A DNA stretch of 64,000 nt from Brevundimonas sp. GTDB lineage: Bacteria > Pseudomonadota > Alphaproteobacteria > Caulobacterales > Caulobacteraceae. Under the pieces are notes generated by a model, which made no database searches, was not told where the DNA came from, and saw only the letters and a program-made list of their open reading frames with translations. Position 1 is the first letter of the stretch. Each line of letters begins with the position of its first letter. The position numbers and the translations under genes were made by a program. Shown piece by piece: positions 9,949 to 19,038 of this stretch. Location: contig JAPZRF010000016.1 of NCBI GenBank assembly GCA_027531145.1, positions 32,506-96,505 on the forward strand, read 5' to 3'.

Positions 9949-10599
9949 ATGCGCCCTCAATTTCTGGCCGCCCTGGCCGCGATGCTGGGGGCCGCCGCCT
10001 GCGCCACTGCGCCGCCGCCGCCCCCGCCGCCGCCCGGCCCTGACGGGGCCTCCCGGGTACTGCGCGACTGGCGCAGCATCGTCACCGGCTATGATCGCGA
10101 CCGGCTGAACCGCCTGGACGCGGCCTGGGAGCTGGCCCTGCAGCAGGCCCGCCGTTACCCGGGCTCGGGCGACCTCGCCGCCGTCGGCGACCTGACCGAC
10201 CCGCGCGCTGCCCTGCCCAACGTGGCCCCGCCGGCCGGCGACTACCGCTGCCGCACCGTCAAGCTCGGCTCCCAGGGCGGCGAGGCCGGCCTCGGCTATG
10301 TCGTCTATGGCTGGTTCGCCTGCCGCATCGAACAAACCCCCGCCGGCCTCAAGTTCTCCAAGCTGACCGGCTCGCAGCGCCCCGCCGGTCTGCTGTTCCC
10401 GGAGAATGGCGAACGGATGGTCTTCCTCGGCTCCTTGTCCCTGGCATCCGAGCCTCCCGCCAACTCCTACGGCCGCCGGCCCGACCGGGACATCATCGCC
10501 GCCGTCGAGCGCATCGGCCCGCAGCGCTGGCGCCTCGTCCTGCCCTGGCCCCAGACCGAGTCCAACCTCGACCTGATCGAGCTGGTCCCGGCGCGATGA
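9949..10599 (+). CDS. DUF4893 domain protein, probable lipoprotein
   Basis: A 216-aa exported protein. The signal peptide ends at a lipobox-like AAAC (Cys16 or so), followed by a proline run of eight residues. The body shows the DUF4893 pattern: an early RLNRLDAAWELAL, then GDYRCRTVKLG, a cysteine in YGWFACRIE, KLTGSQRPAGLLFPE and a final VERIGPQRWRLVLPWP. Start at 9949 is chosen for the signal peptide and the upstream GGGGAGA. Function unknown. The FAD monooxygenase gene begins 13 bp downstream. Confidence 0.85.
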   Translation: MRPQFLAALAAMLGAAACATAPPPPPPPPGPDGASRVLRDWRSIVTGYDRDRLNRLDAAWELALQQARRYPGSGDLAAVGDLTDPRAALPNVAPPAGDYRCRTVKLGSQGGEAGLGYVVYGWFACRIEQTPAGLKFSKLTGSQRPAGLLFPENGERMVFLGSLSLASEPPANSYGRRPDRDIIAAVERIGPQRWRLVLPWPQTESNLDLIELVPAR

Positions 10600-10612
10600 G
10601 CGTGCGCACGGC

Positions 10613-11800
10613 TTGAGCGGTCGTCCCCGCACCATCGGCATCGCCGGGGCAGGGCCTGCGGGGCTGGCCGCCGCCCTCGCCTTCGCGCGGCAGGGGCGCG
10701 AGGTGGTGGTGCACGAGCGCTTCGCCGCGCCAGCGCCGGTGGGAGCCGGCTTCATGCTGCAGCCAACCGGGCTGGCGGTGTTGCGCGCCCTGGGGCTGGA
10801 GCCCGAGGTGCGGGCGCTGGGCCAGCCCCTGAACCACATCGCCGGGCGGCGGCATCCGGGCGGGCAGCTGGTGCTGGACGTGCGCTACGCGGACCTGAAG
10901 CGGCCCGAGCCTGCGCTGGGCCTGCACCGCGCCGCCCTGTTCGAGGTGCTGTATCGCGCCGCCCGTGAGGCCGGGGTGGGCTTCGAGACGGGCTTCACCG
11001 CCGTCGATGTCGAGGACGGCCGGCTGGTGGCGGACGACGGCCGGCGGAGCGGCCCATTCGATCTGGTGGCAGACGCCAGCGGGGCGCGCTCCAGCATCGC
11101 CGGGCACCGGCTGGGCTTGAGTCGGCAGGCGCTGGCATGGGGTGCCCTGTGGGGCACGACGCCCTGGCCAGCCGGTGACGCCTTCGACCCCTCGGCCCTG
11201 CAGCAGGTCTATCGCGCCGCCGACCGCATGATCGGGGTGCTGCCGGTCGGGCGGCGTCCCGGCGAGACGACGCCGCTGGCCACCTTCTTCTGGAGCCTGA
11301 AGGCCGCCGACCATGACCGCTGGCGCGCCGCCGGCATGGACGCCTGGAAGGCCGAGGTGCTGGGCTTCTGGCCCGAGTGCGCGCCGGTGCTCGAGGCGCT
11401 GCAGGCACCGGAGGACCTGACCCTCGCCCGCTACGGCCACCACACCCTCGCCCTGCCGGTCGCGCCGGGCCTGGCTGCCATCGGCGACGCGGCCCACGCC
11501 ACCAGCCCGCAGCTGGGCCAGGGGGTGAACATGGGCCTGCTGGACGCCTTCGCCCTGACGGAAGCCGTCGAACGGATCGGCGAGCGCGACACGGCCCTGT
11601 GGGCCTATGCGGCGGCGCGACGCTGGCATGTGCGGCTGTACCAGGCGCTCAGCCTTGTCTTCACCCCCTTCTACCAGGCCGACGGCCACACGCTGCCGTG
11701 GATCCGCGACCATGTACTGGGCCGGGTCGCCCGGGCGCCCGGCGCAGCCCGGCTGCTGGCGGCGACCGTCTCGGGGCTGCTGCTCGACCCCCGCCCTTGA
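10613..11800 (+). CDS. FAD-dependent monooxygenase (UbiH/PHBH-like)
   Basis: A 395-aa flavoprotein monooxygenase. The Rossmann dinucleotide motif GIAGAGPAGLAAA begins at residue 9, the second FAD motif is GLAAIGDAAHATSPQLGQG near 285-303 and the connecting DLVADASGARS is also typical of the aromatic-ring hydroxylase class. It probably hydroxylates an aromatic or quinone-like substrate using NAD(P)H; the substrate is not evident. No ATG fits, so TTG at 10613 is the likely start. It directly follows the DUF4893 gene. Confidence 0.85.
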   Translation: MSGRPRTIGIAGAGPAGLAAALAFARQGREVVVHERFAAPAPVGAGFMLQPTGLAVLRALGLEPEVRALGQPLNHIAGRRHPGGQLVLDVRYADLKRPEPALGLHRAALFEVLYRAAREAGVGFETGFTAVDVEDGRLVADDGRRSGPFDLVADASGARSSIAGHRLGLSRQALAWGALWGTTPWPAGDAFDPSALQQVYRAADRMIGVLPVGRRPGETTPLATFFWSLKAADHDRWRAAGMDAWKAEVLGFWPECAPVLEALQAPEDLTLARYGHHTLALPVAPGLAAIGDAAHATSPQLGQGVNMGLLDAFALTEAVERIGERDTALWAYAAARRWHVRLYQALSLVFTPFYQADGHTLPWIRDHVLGRVARAPGAARLLAATVSGLLLDPRP

Positions 11801-11851
11801 CGCGCCGGCCCGTCGCCCCGACCCTGCCCGCCTCATTCAGGGGAGGCCGAC

Positions 11852-12253
11852 ATGCGTGGACTGGGATCGACGATCGTTCTGGTGGTGATCGGGCTGGCGG
11901 TGGTGGCGGGCGCCCTGTGGGCCCTGCCGACCTACAACGTCTACCGCAAGCAGATGGCCGGTCGCGCCGCCTATGAGGAGGCGGTGCAGAACCGCCGCAT
12001 CCGCGTGCTGGAGGCCCAGGCCGCCCTCGACGCCGCCCGGCTGACCGCCCAGGCCGAGGTCGAGCGGGCGCGTGGCACCAACGAGGCCAACCGCATCATG
12101 GCCGAGAGCCTCGGCGGGCCGGAAAACTACCTGCGCTGGGCCTATATCGACATGCTGCGCGAGACCGCCGACCAGCAGGACCGCCAGATCATCTACATCC
12201 CGACCGAGGCTGGCATGCCCATCCTCGAGGCCGGTCGCCGTCCGGCGCAGTGA
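11852..12253 (+). CDS. Small membrane-anchored protein resembling the tail of SPFH/stomatin proteins
   Basis: A 133-aa protein with one N-terminal transmembrane helix (residues 6-28) and a long alanine/arginine-rich helix (about 45-85), then YLRWAYIDMLRETADQQDRQ and a terminal IIYIPTEAGMPILEAGR. The helix and ending resemble the C-terminal part of prohibitin/stomatin-type proteins, but the SPFH domain is absent, so it looks like a standalone tail module. It has a good AGGGGAGG ribosome site and lies 52 bp after the monooxygenase. Function is unknown. Confidence 0.75.
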   Translation: MRGLGSTIVLVVIGLAVVAGALWALPTYNVYRKQMAGRAAYEEAVQNRRIRVLEAQAALDAARLTAQAEVERARGTNEANRIMAESLGGPENYLRWAYIDMLRETADQQDRQIIYIPTEAGMPILEAGRRPAQ

Positions 12254-12272
12254 GGGCATTGCCCCCCAGCTA

Positions 12273-12304
12273 ATGATTCCATATTTCTGGAACTATGGAA
12301 TCAT
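12273..12304. promoter_or_regulatory. Palindromic operator of the ars operon overlapping the arsR start
   Basis: A perfect 11-bp inverted repeat, ATGATTCCATA (12273-12283) and TATGGAATCAT (12294-12304), separated by 10 bp. The arsR start codon at 12295 lies inside the right arm. The shape and place fit an ArsR-family autorepression site; the local AT-richness also fits a promoter. Confidence 0.75.
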
Positions 12305-12657
12305 CTCACGCCGTAGCCGCCCTGTCGGCCCTCGCCCATCCCGGCCGGCTGGCCGCCTTCCGCCGCCTCGTCCAGGCGGGGCCTGAGGGCCTCGCAGCGG
12401 GCGAGGTGGCGCGCGGCCTCGGGGCCCCGGCCAACACCACCTCGACCCTGCTGGCGACCCTGACGCAGGCGGGACTGGCCCGGTCAAGGCGGGATGGCCG
12501 CTCGATCCTGTACAGCGCCGACACCGGACGCATGGGGGCGCTGGTCGCCTATCTGGTCGCCGACTGCTGCGACGGGGCCCCGGCGGTCTGCGCCCCAATC
12601 ACCGAGGCCCTCGCCCGGGCCGCCTGTCCCTGTCCCGCTGACGGGGGCCGCGCGTGA
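12295..12657 (+). CDS. arsR: ArsR-family arsenic-responsive repressor
   Basis: A 120-aa winged-helix repressor. Residues about 8-80 form the HTH (AALSALAHPGRLAAFRRLV, then NTTSTLLATLTQAGLARSRRDGRSILYS). The N-terminal ELCVC metal site of classical ArsR is absent; instead cysteines cluster at the C-terminal helix (C91, C92, C99, then C111 and C113), similar to the C-terminal arsenite site known from the Acidithiobacillus-type ArsR. It should release the operator on binding As(III). It overlaps acr3 by 4 bp and heads the operon. Confidence 0.92.
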   Translation: MESSHAVAALSALAHPGRLAAFRRLVQAGPEGLAAGEVARGLGAPANTTSTLLATLTQAGLARSRRDGRSILYSADTGRMGALVAYLVADCCDGAPAVCAPITEALARAACPCPADGGRA

Positions 12658-13712
12658 CCCTGTTCGAGCGCTGGCTGACCCTGTGGGTCGCCCTCTGCAT
12701 CGTCGTCGGGGTGGCGCTGGGCGCCCTGGTCCCGGACCTGTTCGCCGCCGTCGCCGCCGCCGAGGTGGCCAAGGTCAACCTGCCGGTCGCCGGCCTCGTC
12801 TGGCTGATGATCATTCCGATGCTGCTGCGCATCGACTTCGCCGCCCTTGGCCAGGTCGGCCGGCACTGGCGCGGCATCGGCGTCACCCTGCTGGTCAACT
12901 GGGCGATCAAGCCCTTCTCGATGGCGATGCTGGCCTGGCTGTTCGTCGGCGGACTGTTCCGGCCCTGGCTGCCGGAGACCCAGATCGAGAGCTACATCGC
13001 CGGGCTGATCCTGCTGGCCGCCGCACCCTGCACCGCCATGGTGTTCGTATGGAGCCGCCTGACCGACGGCGAGCCGCACTTCACCCTCAGCCAGGTGGCG
13101 CTGAACGACGCGATCATGATCGTGGCCTTCGCGCCGATCGTCGCCCTGCTCCTGGGCGTCGCCGCCATCGTCGTGCCGTGGGACACCCTGCTGCTGTCGG
13201 TCGGCCTCTACATCGTCATCCCGGTGATCCTCGCCCAGCTGGCCCGGCGCGCCCTGCTGACCCGCGGCGAGGCGGCGCTGGAGGGGGCGCTGCGCCGGCT
13301 CGGGCCGCTGTCGATCGCCGCCCTGCTGGCCACCCTGGTGCTGCTGTTCGGCTTCCAGGGCGAACAAATCCTGGTACAGCCGCTGGTGATCGCCCTGCTG
13401 GCCGTGCCGATCCTGATCCAGGTCTATCTCAATTCCGGCCTCGCCTATCTCGGCAACCGGATGGCGGGCGAGGCCCACAACATCGCCGGCCCCTCGGCCC
13501 TGATCGGCGCCTCCAACTTCTTCGAGTTGGCCGTGGCCGCCGCGATCAGCCTGTTCGGCATCCAGTCCGGCGCCGCCCTGGCCACCGTCGTCGGGGTGCT
13601 GGTCGAGGTGCCGGTGATGCTGTCGGTGGTCTGGATCGTCAACCGCACCCGGCGCTGGTACGAGGCCGGCCCCGCCGTCCGCCGCCACGCCCTCAAGGAG
13701 CCCTCGCGATGA
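12654..13712 (+). CDS. acr3: ACR3-family arsenite efflux transporter
   Basis: A 352-aa protein with about ten transmembrane helices that exports arsenite across the inner membrane. ACR3 hallmarks are present: LMIIPMLLRIDF, AAAPCTAMVFVWS with the conserved Cys126, SQVALNDAIMI, and ALIGASNFFELAVA with the conserved Glu. The start overlaps the arsR stop by 4 bp and its own stop overlaps arsC by 3 bp, so the three genes are translationally coupled. Confidence 0.94.
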   Translation: MTLFERWLTLWVALCIVVGVALGALVPDLFAAVAAAEVAKVNLPVAGLVWLMIIPMLLRIDFAALGQVGRHWRGIGVTLLVNWAIKPFSMAMLAWLFVGGLFRPWLPETQIESYIAGLILLAAAPCTAMVFVWSRLTDGEPHFTLSQVALNDAIMIVAFAPIVALLLGVAAIVVPWDTLLLSVGLYIVIPVILAQLARRALLTRGEAALEGALRRLGPLSIAALLATLVLLFGFQGEQILVQPLVIALLAVPILIQVYLNSGLAYLGNRMAGEAHNIAGPSALIGASNFFELAVAAAISLFGIQSGAALATVVGVLVEVPVMLSVVWIVNRTRRWYEAGPAVRRHALKEPSR

Positions 13713-14119
13713 GCGACTTCCCCGTCACCGTCTTCCACAATCCCGCCTGCGGCACCTCGCGCAATGTCGTCGCCGCCGTGCGCGAGGCGGGGCTGGAGCC
13801 CGAGGTGGTGGAGTACCTGAAGGCCGGCTGGACCCGGGCGCAGCTGGAGGACCTGCTGGCCCGCATGGGCGGGGCCCGTCCCCGCGAGATCCTGCGCGAG
13901 AGGGGCACGCCGGCGGCGGAGCTGGGCCTGCTGGGCGAGGACGTCTCCGACGACACCCTGCTGGAGGCCATGGTCGCCCACCCCATCCTGGTCGACCGGC
14001 CGATGGTGGCCACCCCGCTCGGCGTGGTGCTGGCGCGCCCGTCGGAGCGGGTGTTCGAGGTGCTGGACCGCCGCCCTGGGAGCTTCACCAAGGAAGACGG
14101 CGAGGTCGTCGAGCTGTGA
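13709..14119 (+). CDS. arsC: Arsenate reductase (glutaredoxin type)
   Basis: A 136-aa enzyme that reduces arsenate to arsenite with glutathione/glutaredoxin. The catalytic cysteine lies in FHNPACGTSRN (Cys14), followed by the thioredoxin-fold ArsC signature; the C-terminal HPILVDRPMVATPLG is characteristic. It is the third gene of the ars operon, and its product feeds the arsenite exporter encoded just upstream. An ATGA overlap joins it to acr3. Confidence 0.94.
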   Translation: MSDFPVTVFHNPACGTSRNVVAAVREAGLEPEVVEYLKAGWTRAQLEDLLARMGGARPREILRERGTPAAELGLLGEDVSDDTLLEAMVAHPILVDRPMVATPLGVVLARPSERVFEVLDRRPGSFTKEDGEVVEL

Positions 14120-14145
14120 CCCTGCCTTCTCCCCCGGCGGGGAGA

Positions 14146-15768
14146 TCAGAGCCTGGTCAGCCGCAGGTTCTGGTAGTCGTAGCTGAAGTCGATGTCTGGG
14201 CTGACGCCCTTCAGGGTGGCGCGGACCGGCCGGCCGTTCTCCAGCACGAAGATGATGAAGGCGTCCTCTTCCCGCTTGTCGGGGAAGCGGGTGCGCATCG
14301 TCTCGCCGTCATAGGGCTCCAGCGGCCCCTTCAGGGCGTTGGAGCGGGTGAAGTCGAGCCAGAGTCCGCCATTGCGCTCCGAGATGACGATGTCGCCGTA
14401 CCAGGGGTCGCGCCAGGTCCCGGCGTAGGCGGCCAGCGGCAGCGACGGCACCACCCCGGCGGCCTGTTTCGCGTCGATCTCGCGCGCCGCGGCGAGCGAC
14501 CGCCCGGTCCCCTCGGCGAGCAGCCGACGGCTGTCGCCGATCCAGTCGAAGCCGGCCTTGTCCATGACGATGTCGGCGATGCCGCTGCGCAGGGCGCGCA
14601 GCAGGAAACTCTCCTCGGCGTTGGAGAAGATCGAGAAGCCGGCGTTGCGGCCGGGGATCAGCACCGTGGCCGAGATGCCGCCGGGCGAGCCGCCGCCGTG
14701 GGTGATGTAGCGTTCGCCGCGATAGTCCTGCACCGACCACCCCATCGCATAGGTCGAGGTGATGGCCCGCCCGGGCAGGGCCGCTGTCGGCCCCTCGGAG
14801 GAGCCGACGATGACGTTGGGCCGGAACATCTCCCGCGCGGTCGCCTCGGAGAACAGGCGCGACCCGTCCGGCAGGGCGCCCATGGCGAGGCGCACCTTCA
14901 TCCACTTCGCCCAGTCGACGGCGTTGGAGGCGAAGCTGCCAGCGGCACCGGCGGCGTCCCAGTTCCAGATCCCGGCGATCGAGTCCTCCAGCAGGGTCAT
15001 CTCGCCCTGGTAGCGCAGCGGCGGTCCGATGCGGCCATGCGGCAGGGCCGAGCGCGCCGGATCGGCCTGGCTGGTGAAGGGCACGGTGTCGCCCATACCG
15101 ACCCTGTCGAGGATGCGGGTCTGGACGAAGGTCTCCCACGGCATCCCGGAGGCGGCGGCGACGATCTCGCCGGCCACCACGAACATCAGGTTGCAGTAGT
15201 GGTAGCCGGCGCGGAAGCCGTGCTCGATCGGCACATGGCGCACCGCCGCCATGATCTCCGCCCGGGTGCGGTCGCTGTTGGGCCAGAACAGCAAGTCGCC
15301 GGCACCGAGCCCGAAGCCGGCGCGGTGGCTCAGGGTGTCGCGCACGGTGATGCGCTCGCTGATGAAGGGGTCAGACAGGGTGAAGTCCGGCAGGTAGGTC
15401 CGCACCGGCTCGTCCCACTTCACCCTGCCCTCATCGACGAGGATGGCGAGGGCGGCGGCGGTGACGTTCTTGGTGTTGGAGGCGATGGCAAACAGGGTGC
15501 GCGCGTCGACGTCGGCCGGGCCGCCGAGACGACGCGTCCCGTAGCCGCGGGTCAGCACGTCGGTGCCGTCCCTGACCACCGCCACCGACAGGCCCGGCTG
15601 GTCGGGGAAGGCCTCGAGGCAGCGGCGCACATAGGCGTCGACCGCGGTCGCCAGATCGGTGTGGTCATTGGCCGCCGACTGCGCCCAGGCGCGGAACGGA
15701 ACGCTCGCGGCCCCAACGCCGGCGAGCGAGACAGACAGGGCGGCGCGACGCGACAGGTGAAGGGACAT
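14146..15768 (-). CDS. Serine hydrolase, class C beta-lactamase-like fold
   Basis: A 540-aa exported protein. The N-terminus (SRRAALSVSLAGVGAAS) has a twin-arginine look. The beta-lactamase/DD-peptidase triad is visible: SNTK at 97-100 (SxxK), YCN at 191-193 (YxN) and HGGGSPG near 355 (the KTG-equivalent). About 130 C-terminal residues form an extra beta domain (AAYAGTWRDPWYGDIVISER) seen in family members with DUF3471-like tails. It may act as an esterase, peptidase or beta-lactamase; the sequence does not decide. It is convergent with arsC. Confidence 0.88.
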   Translation of the reverse strand: MSLHLSRRAALSVSLAGVGAASVPFRAWAQSAANDHTDLATAVDAYVRRCLEAFPDQPGLSVAVVRDGTDVLTRGYGTRRLGGPADVDARTLFAIASNTKNVTAAALAILVDEGRVKWDEPVRTYLPDFTLSDPFISERITVRDTLSHRAGFGLGAGDLLFWPNSDRTRAEIMAAVRHVPIEHGFRAGYHYCNLMFVVAGEIVAAASGMPWETFVQTRILDRVGMGDTVPFTSQADPARSALPHGRIGPPLRYQGEMTLLEDSIAGIWNWDAAGAAGSFASNAVDWAKWMKVRLAMGALPDGSRLFSEATAREMFRPNVIVGSSEGPTAALPGRAITSTYAMGWSVQDYRGERYITHGGGSPGGISATVLIPGRNAGFSIFSNAEESFLLRALRSGIADIVMDKAGFDWIGDSRRLLAEGTGRSLAAAREIDAKQAAGVVPSLPLAAYAGTWRDPWYGDIVISERNGGLWLDFTRSNALKGPLEPYDGETMRTRFPDKREEDAFIIFVLENGRPVRATLKGVSPDIDFSYDYQNLRLTRL

Positions 15769-15938
15769 GGGCGGACTTCCGGACGTGGGCAGGCGAGGGA
15801 CGCTATCGCGCCGCGCGCCGCCCGGTCCATGTCAAATCCGCAATCCAGGTGAACCCGATGTAACTCGGTCCGGCGCGACTCGACTGGTAACGGGGAGACA
15901 GCAATGACGGTGCTACCGGCGACCGAAGGGGATCCTCG

Positions 15939-18263
15939 ATGACCAGACTCAAGCTGATCCTTCTGACCGGCGCCGCCGCGACTCTGCCGGCCCTCGCCGC
16001 GCCGATGACGGCCGCCGCCAAGAGCGCGCCGCAGACGCCCGCCCCGGCCGCCCGGACGGCCCCGCAGACGCCGGCTCCGGCCCAGACTACGGCCCAGACT
16101 CCGGCCCAGACTACGGCACCCGCCGCCGCCGCCGCCGAGGGCGAGGCACCGGCCGAGCCGGTGGAGCCGACCACCGTCGGCGAGCTGACAGTGACGGCGC
16201 GCAACACCGACATCCGCTCCTCGATCGACTCGATTAGCTACAGCCTGGCCGAGGACCTGCAGGCCACGACCGGCAGCCTGGCCGACGCCCTGCGCAACAT
16301 CCCGTCGGTCGATGTCGACCCGCAGGGCAACGTCTCCCTGCGCGGCGATTCCAGCGTCACCATCCTCGTCGACGGCCGCCCGTCGGGCATCCTCTCCGGT
16401 CCGGGGCGCGCCCAGGCCCTGCTGCAGCTGCCGGCGGATCAGTACGCCCGTATCGAGGTCATGACCAATCCCTCGGCCGCCTACAGCCCCGAGGGCTCCG
16501 GCGGGGTCATCAACCTGATCTCCAAGCCTCGCGCGCCCCGGCCCGGGGTGCAGACGACCGGCTCGATCCGCGCCAACGTCGGCGACAACGGCCGCTGGAA
16601 CGCAGGGGCCAGCGGCTCGTGGCAGCGCGACCGCCTGACCCTGTCCGGCGATCTGAGCTACCGCTCGGATCCCACCGAACTGTCGTTCGACAGCGTGCGC
16701 GAGCAGCTGGACCCGGCGACCGGCGCGGTGATCGCCACCACCCGCAACACCACTCCCGTCACCTCCGACACCAACGGCACGGTGGTGCGCGGCACCGCCG
16801 AGTACCGCCTGACCGACCGCACCTCGATCACCGGCGAGCTGCGCGGCGTCGCCTTCGGCGGGGACGGGCCCGCGTCGCTGCTGTCCGAGCGCCGCAACGC
16901 CGGCGGCGTCCTGACCAACGCTTTCCGCCGCGACGGCGAGTCCGAGTTCGACTTCCAGAACTGGGGCGCCACCGCCCGGATCGTGCACCGCTTCGACGAC
17001 GCCGGCCACGAATGGTCGAACGAGCTGCGCTACGACCGCAATCTCAACGAGAGCGAGGGCCAGTCGCGGACGCAGTTCCTGACCCCTGCCGGCCCGGACC
17101 TGTTCGAGCGCAGCGCGCAGGAGACTGACCAGGCCACGCTGGGCCTGACCAGCGCCTATGTGCGCCCCACCGCTGACGGCGGCCGGGTGCGTTTGGGTTA
17201 CGAGCTCAACGACCAGCGCCCGGATCAGGAGACCGAGCTGCGCCGCGGGACAACCGCCGGCGGTGTGACGATCGTGCCCGGTCTCAGCAACCGCTTCGAG
17301 GCGCGCCAGACCGTTCATGCCCTCTATGGCACCTGGGAGCGGCCGCTGTCGGAGAAGCTGTCCGCCCAGGCCGGCCTGCGACTGGAACAGGCGGACATCG
17401 AGATCAACGACCTGACCGGCGGCCTGTCGGCCTCGCAGGACTACTTCCGCGCCTATCCGACGGGTCACATCCAGTACGCCCTGTCGGACACCCAGAGCCT
17501 GCGCGCCAGCTATTCGCGCCGCATCCAGCGGCCCCAGCCGGCGCAGCTGAACCCGTTCGTCTCCTACGTGGACCCGCTGAACCGCAGCTCGGGCAACCCG
17601 GATCTGGAGCCGCAGGAGACGGACTCGTTCGAGGCCATGTGGCAGATGCGCAGCGGCCAGAACTTCTACCAGGTCACCGCCTATCTGCGGGACACGGACA
17701 AGGCCTTCACCCAGGTCGTCAGCGACCTGGGCGGCGGCGTGTTGCTGAACCGGCCGGAGAACCTCGGCGGACGCCGGGACACCGGCGTCGAGGTGACGGC
17801 CGCCGGCCGCCTGAACTCGACCCTGCGGTTCAACGCCGGCTTCAACGTCTTCCACCAGGAGATCGACGCCGGCGGCCTGCCGGGCAGCTCGGACCGTAGC
17901 GACACCCTCGCCAGCGGCCGCGTCAGCCTCAACTGGCAGCCGACGCCGGACGACTTCCTGCAGGTCTCGGCCTTCTGGCAGGGCGAGCAGCTGCTGGCCC
18001 AGGGCACGCGCGAAGCGGGCGGCATGCTGAACCTCGGCTACCGCCGCAAGCTGACCGAGAAGCTGTCGCTCAATGTCACCGCACGGGACATCCTCAACAG
18101 CTTCAGCACCACCACCATCTACCAGACCCCGGCGTTCCGCGAGGAGCTGGAGCAGGACATCCGCCTGCGCGCCTTCTATATCGGCCTGAGCTACGCCTTC
18201 GGCTCCTCGCCGCGCCGCCAGCCGGAGCAGTTCGACTTCTCCACCGGCCCGACCGGCATGTGA
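15939..18263 (+). CDS. TonB-dependent outer-membrane receptor
   Basis: A 774-aa protein with signal peptide, an Ala/Pro/Gln/Thr-rich spacer (residues about 30-75, made of short AQTPA-type repeats), a plug domain (GELTVTARNTD, then DALRNIPSVDVDPQGNVSLRG and GSGGVINLIS) and a long beta-barrel with the TonB-dependent receptor C-terminal features (FYIGLSYAFGSSPRR). It imports an unknown ligand across the outer membrane using TonB energy. It is the outer-membrane-beta-barrel/CirA-like type. No uptake or regulator genes flank it, so the substrate cannot be read from context. Confidence 0.9.
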   Translation: MTRLKLILLTGAAATLPALAAPMTAAAKSAPQTPAPAARTAPQTPAPAQTTAQTPAQTTAPAAAAAEGEAPAEPVEPTTVGELTVTARNTDIRSSIDSISYSLAEDLQATTGSLADALRNIPSVDVDPQGNVSLRGDSSVTILVDGRPSGILSGPGRAQALLQLPADQYARIEVMTNPSAAYSPEGSGGVINLISKPRAPRPGVQTTGSIRANVGDNGRWNAGASGSWQRDRLTLSGDLSYRSDPTELSFDSVREQLDPATGAVIATTRNTTPVTSDTNGTVVRGTAEYRLTDRTSITGELRGVAFGGDGPASLLSERRNAGGVLTNAFRRDGESEFDFQNWGATARIVHRFDDAGHEWSNELRYDRNLNESEGQSRTQFLTPAGPDLFERSAQETDQATLGLTSAYVRPTADGGRVRLGYELNDQRPDQETELRRGTTAGGVTIVPGLSNRFEARQTVHALYGTWERPLSEKLSAQAGLRLEQADIEINDLTGGLSASQDYFRAYPTGHIQYALSDTQSLRASYSRRIQRPQPAQLNPFVSYVDPLNRSSGNPDLEPQETDSFEAMWQMRSGQNFYQVTAYLRDTDKAFTQVVSDLGGGVLLNRPENLGGRRDTGVEVTAAGRLNSTLRFNAGFNVFHQEIDAGGLPGSSDRSDTLASGRVSLNWQPTPDDFLQVSAFWQGEQLLAQGTREAGGMLNLGYRRKLTEKLSLNVTARDILNSFSTTTIYQTPAFREELEQDIRLRAFYIGLSYAFGSSPRRQPEQFDFSTGPTGM

Positions 18264-18278
18264 GGCGGCGGGAGGCGG

Positions 18279-18938
18279 CTACCGCGCCGTCTCCCACGCC
18301 AGCCACAGGGCGATCAGGGCGAGGCCGCCGGCCATCACCGCGCGCGCCCAGGGCCGGTCGGCGAGGCGCAGCAGCCGGCCGCCGAGCCCGGCCGCGGCCA
18401 GCACGATGCCGCCGTGCACGACGACGCTGACCGCCAGATGCAGCAGGCCCAGCGTCAGGGTCTGCAGAACCGCCGCACGGCCGACCGGAGCCGCGCCCTC
18501 CGCGGCGATGAAGGCAGGCAGGACAACGGCGTAAAGGGCCGCCGCCTTGGGATTGAGCAGGTTGCCGACCAGCCCCCTCAGGAACAGGGCGCGCGCGCCG
18601 GCCGCACCGTTGGTCGGGGTCGCGTCCAGCCGCGTGCCCGGCCCACGCCAGGCGTCCCACGCCAGATAGAGCATGAAGGCGACCCCGCCCCAGGCCACCG
18701 CGGCGTACAGGGCCGGGGCCCGGGTCAGCAGCTCGGCCAGCCCCACGGTCGCCGCCAGCATCCAGGCCGCCAGCCCCACGGTGATGCCCGCTACCGCCGC
18801 CAGCCCGGCGCGCCGCCCCTGCGCCAGGGCCGTCAGTGCCAGCCAGCCCATGTTCGGCCCCGGCGTGATCTCCATCAGCACCGCGGCGGCGGCGAAGGGC
18901 AGGAGCACCGCAGGATCGACGAGCGCAAGCACAGGCAT
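18279..18938 (-). CDS. LysE/RhtB-family exporter
   Basis: A 219-aa inner-membrane protein with six hydrophobic segments. The N-terminal MEITPGPNMGWLAL carries the conserved TPGPN of the LysE superfamily, and RGLVGNLLNPKAAALYAVVLP is the second conserved stretch. Members export amino acids or related small molecules. It is convergent with the TonB receptor gene (15 bp apart) and divergent from the RDD gene; neither neighbour suggests a substrate. Confidence 0.9.
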   Translation of the reverse strand: MPVLALVDPAVLLPFAAAAVLMEITPGPNMGWLALTALAQGRRAGLAAVAGITVGLAAWMLAATVGLAELLTRAPALYAAVAWGGVAFMLYLAWDAWRGPGTRLDATPTNGAAGARALFLRGLVGNLLNPKAAALYAVVLPAFIAAEGAAPVGRAAVLQTLTLGLLHLAVSVVVHGGIVLAAAGLGGRLLRLADRPWARAVMAGGLALIALWLAWETAR

Positions 18939-19038
18939 CCCGTCTCTCTAGCCCATCCCCGTCGCGCCGCCGAATGCGCGCCTTGCGTGTCCGGCGCGAA
19001 CATCGATAGTCTGACGTCAGGCGAGGGGGACGGGGGCC

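Noticed and set aside
14116..15852. 578-codon plus-strand frame opposite the serine hydrolase
   Set aside because: The minus-strand frame has signal peptide and SxxK/YxN motifs, so the plus frame is a shadow.
15552..17855. 767-codon minus-strand frame opposite the TonB receptor
   Set aside because: Antisense shadow of the receptor and the start of the serine hydrolase; no domain recognisable.
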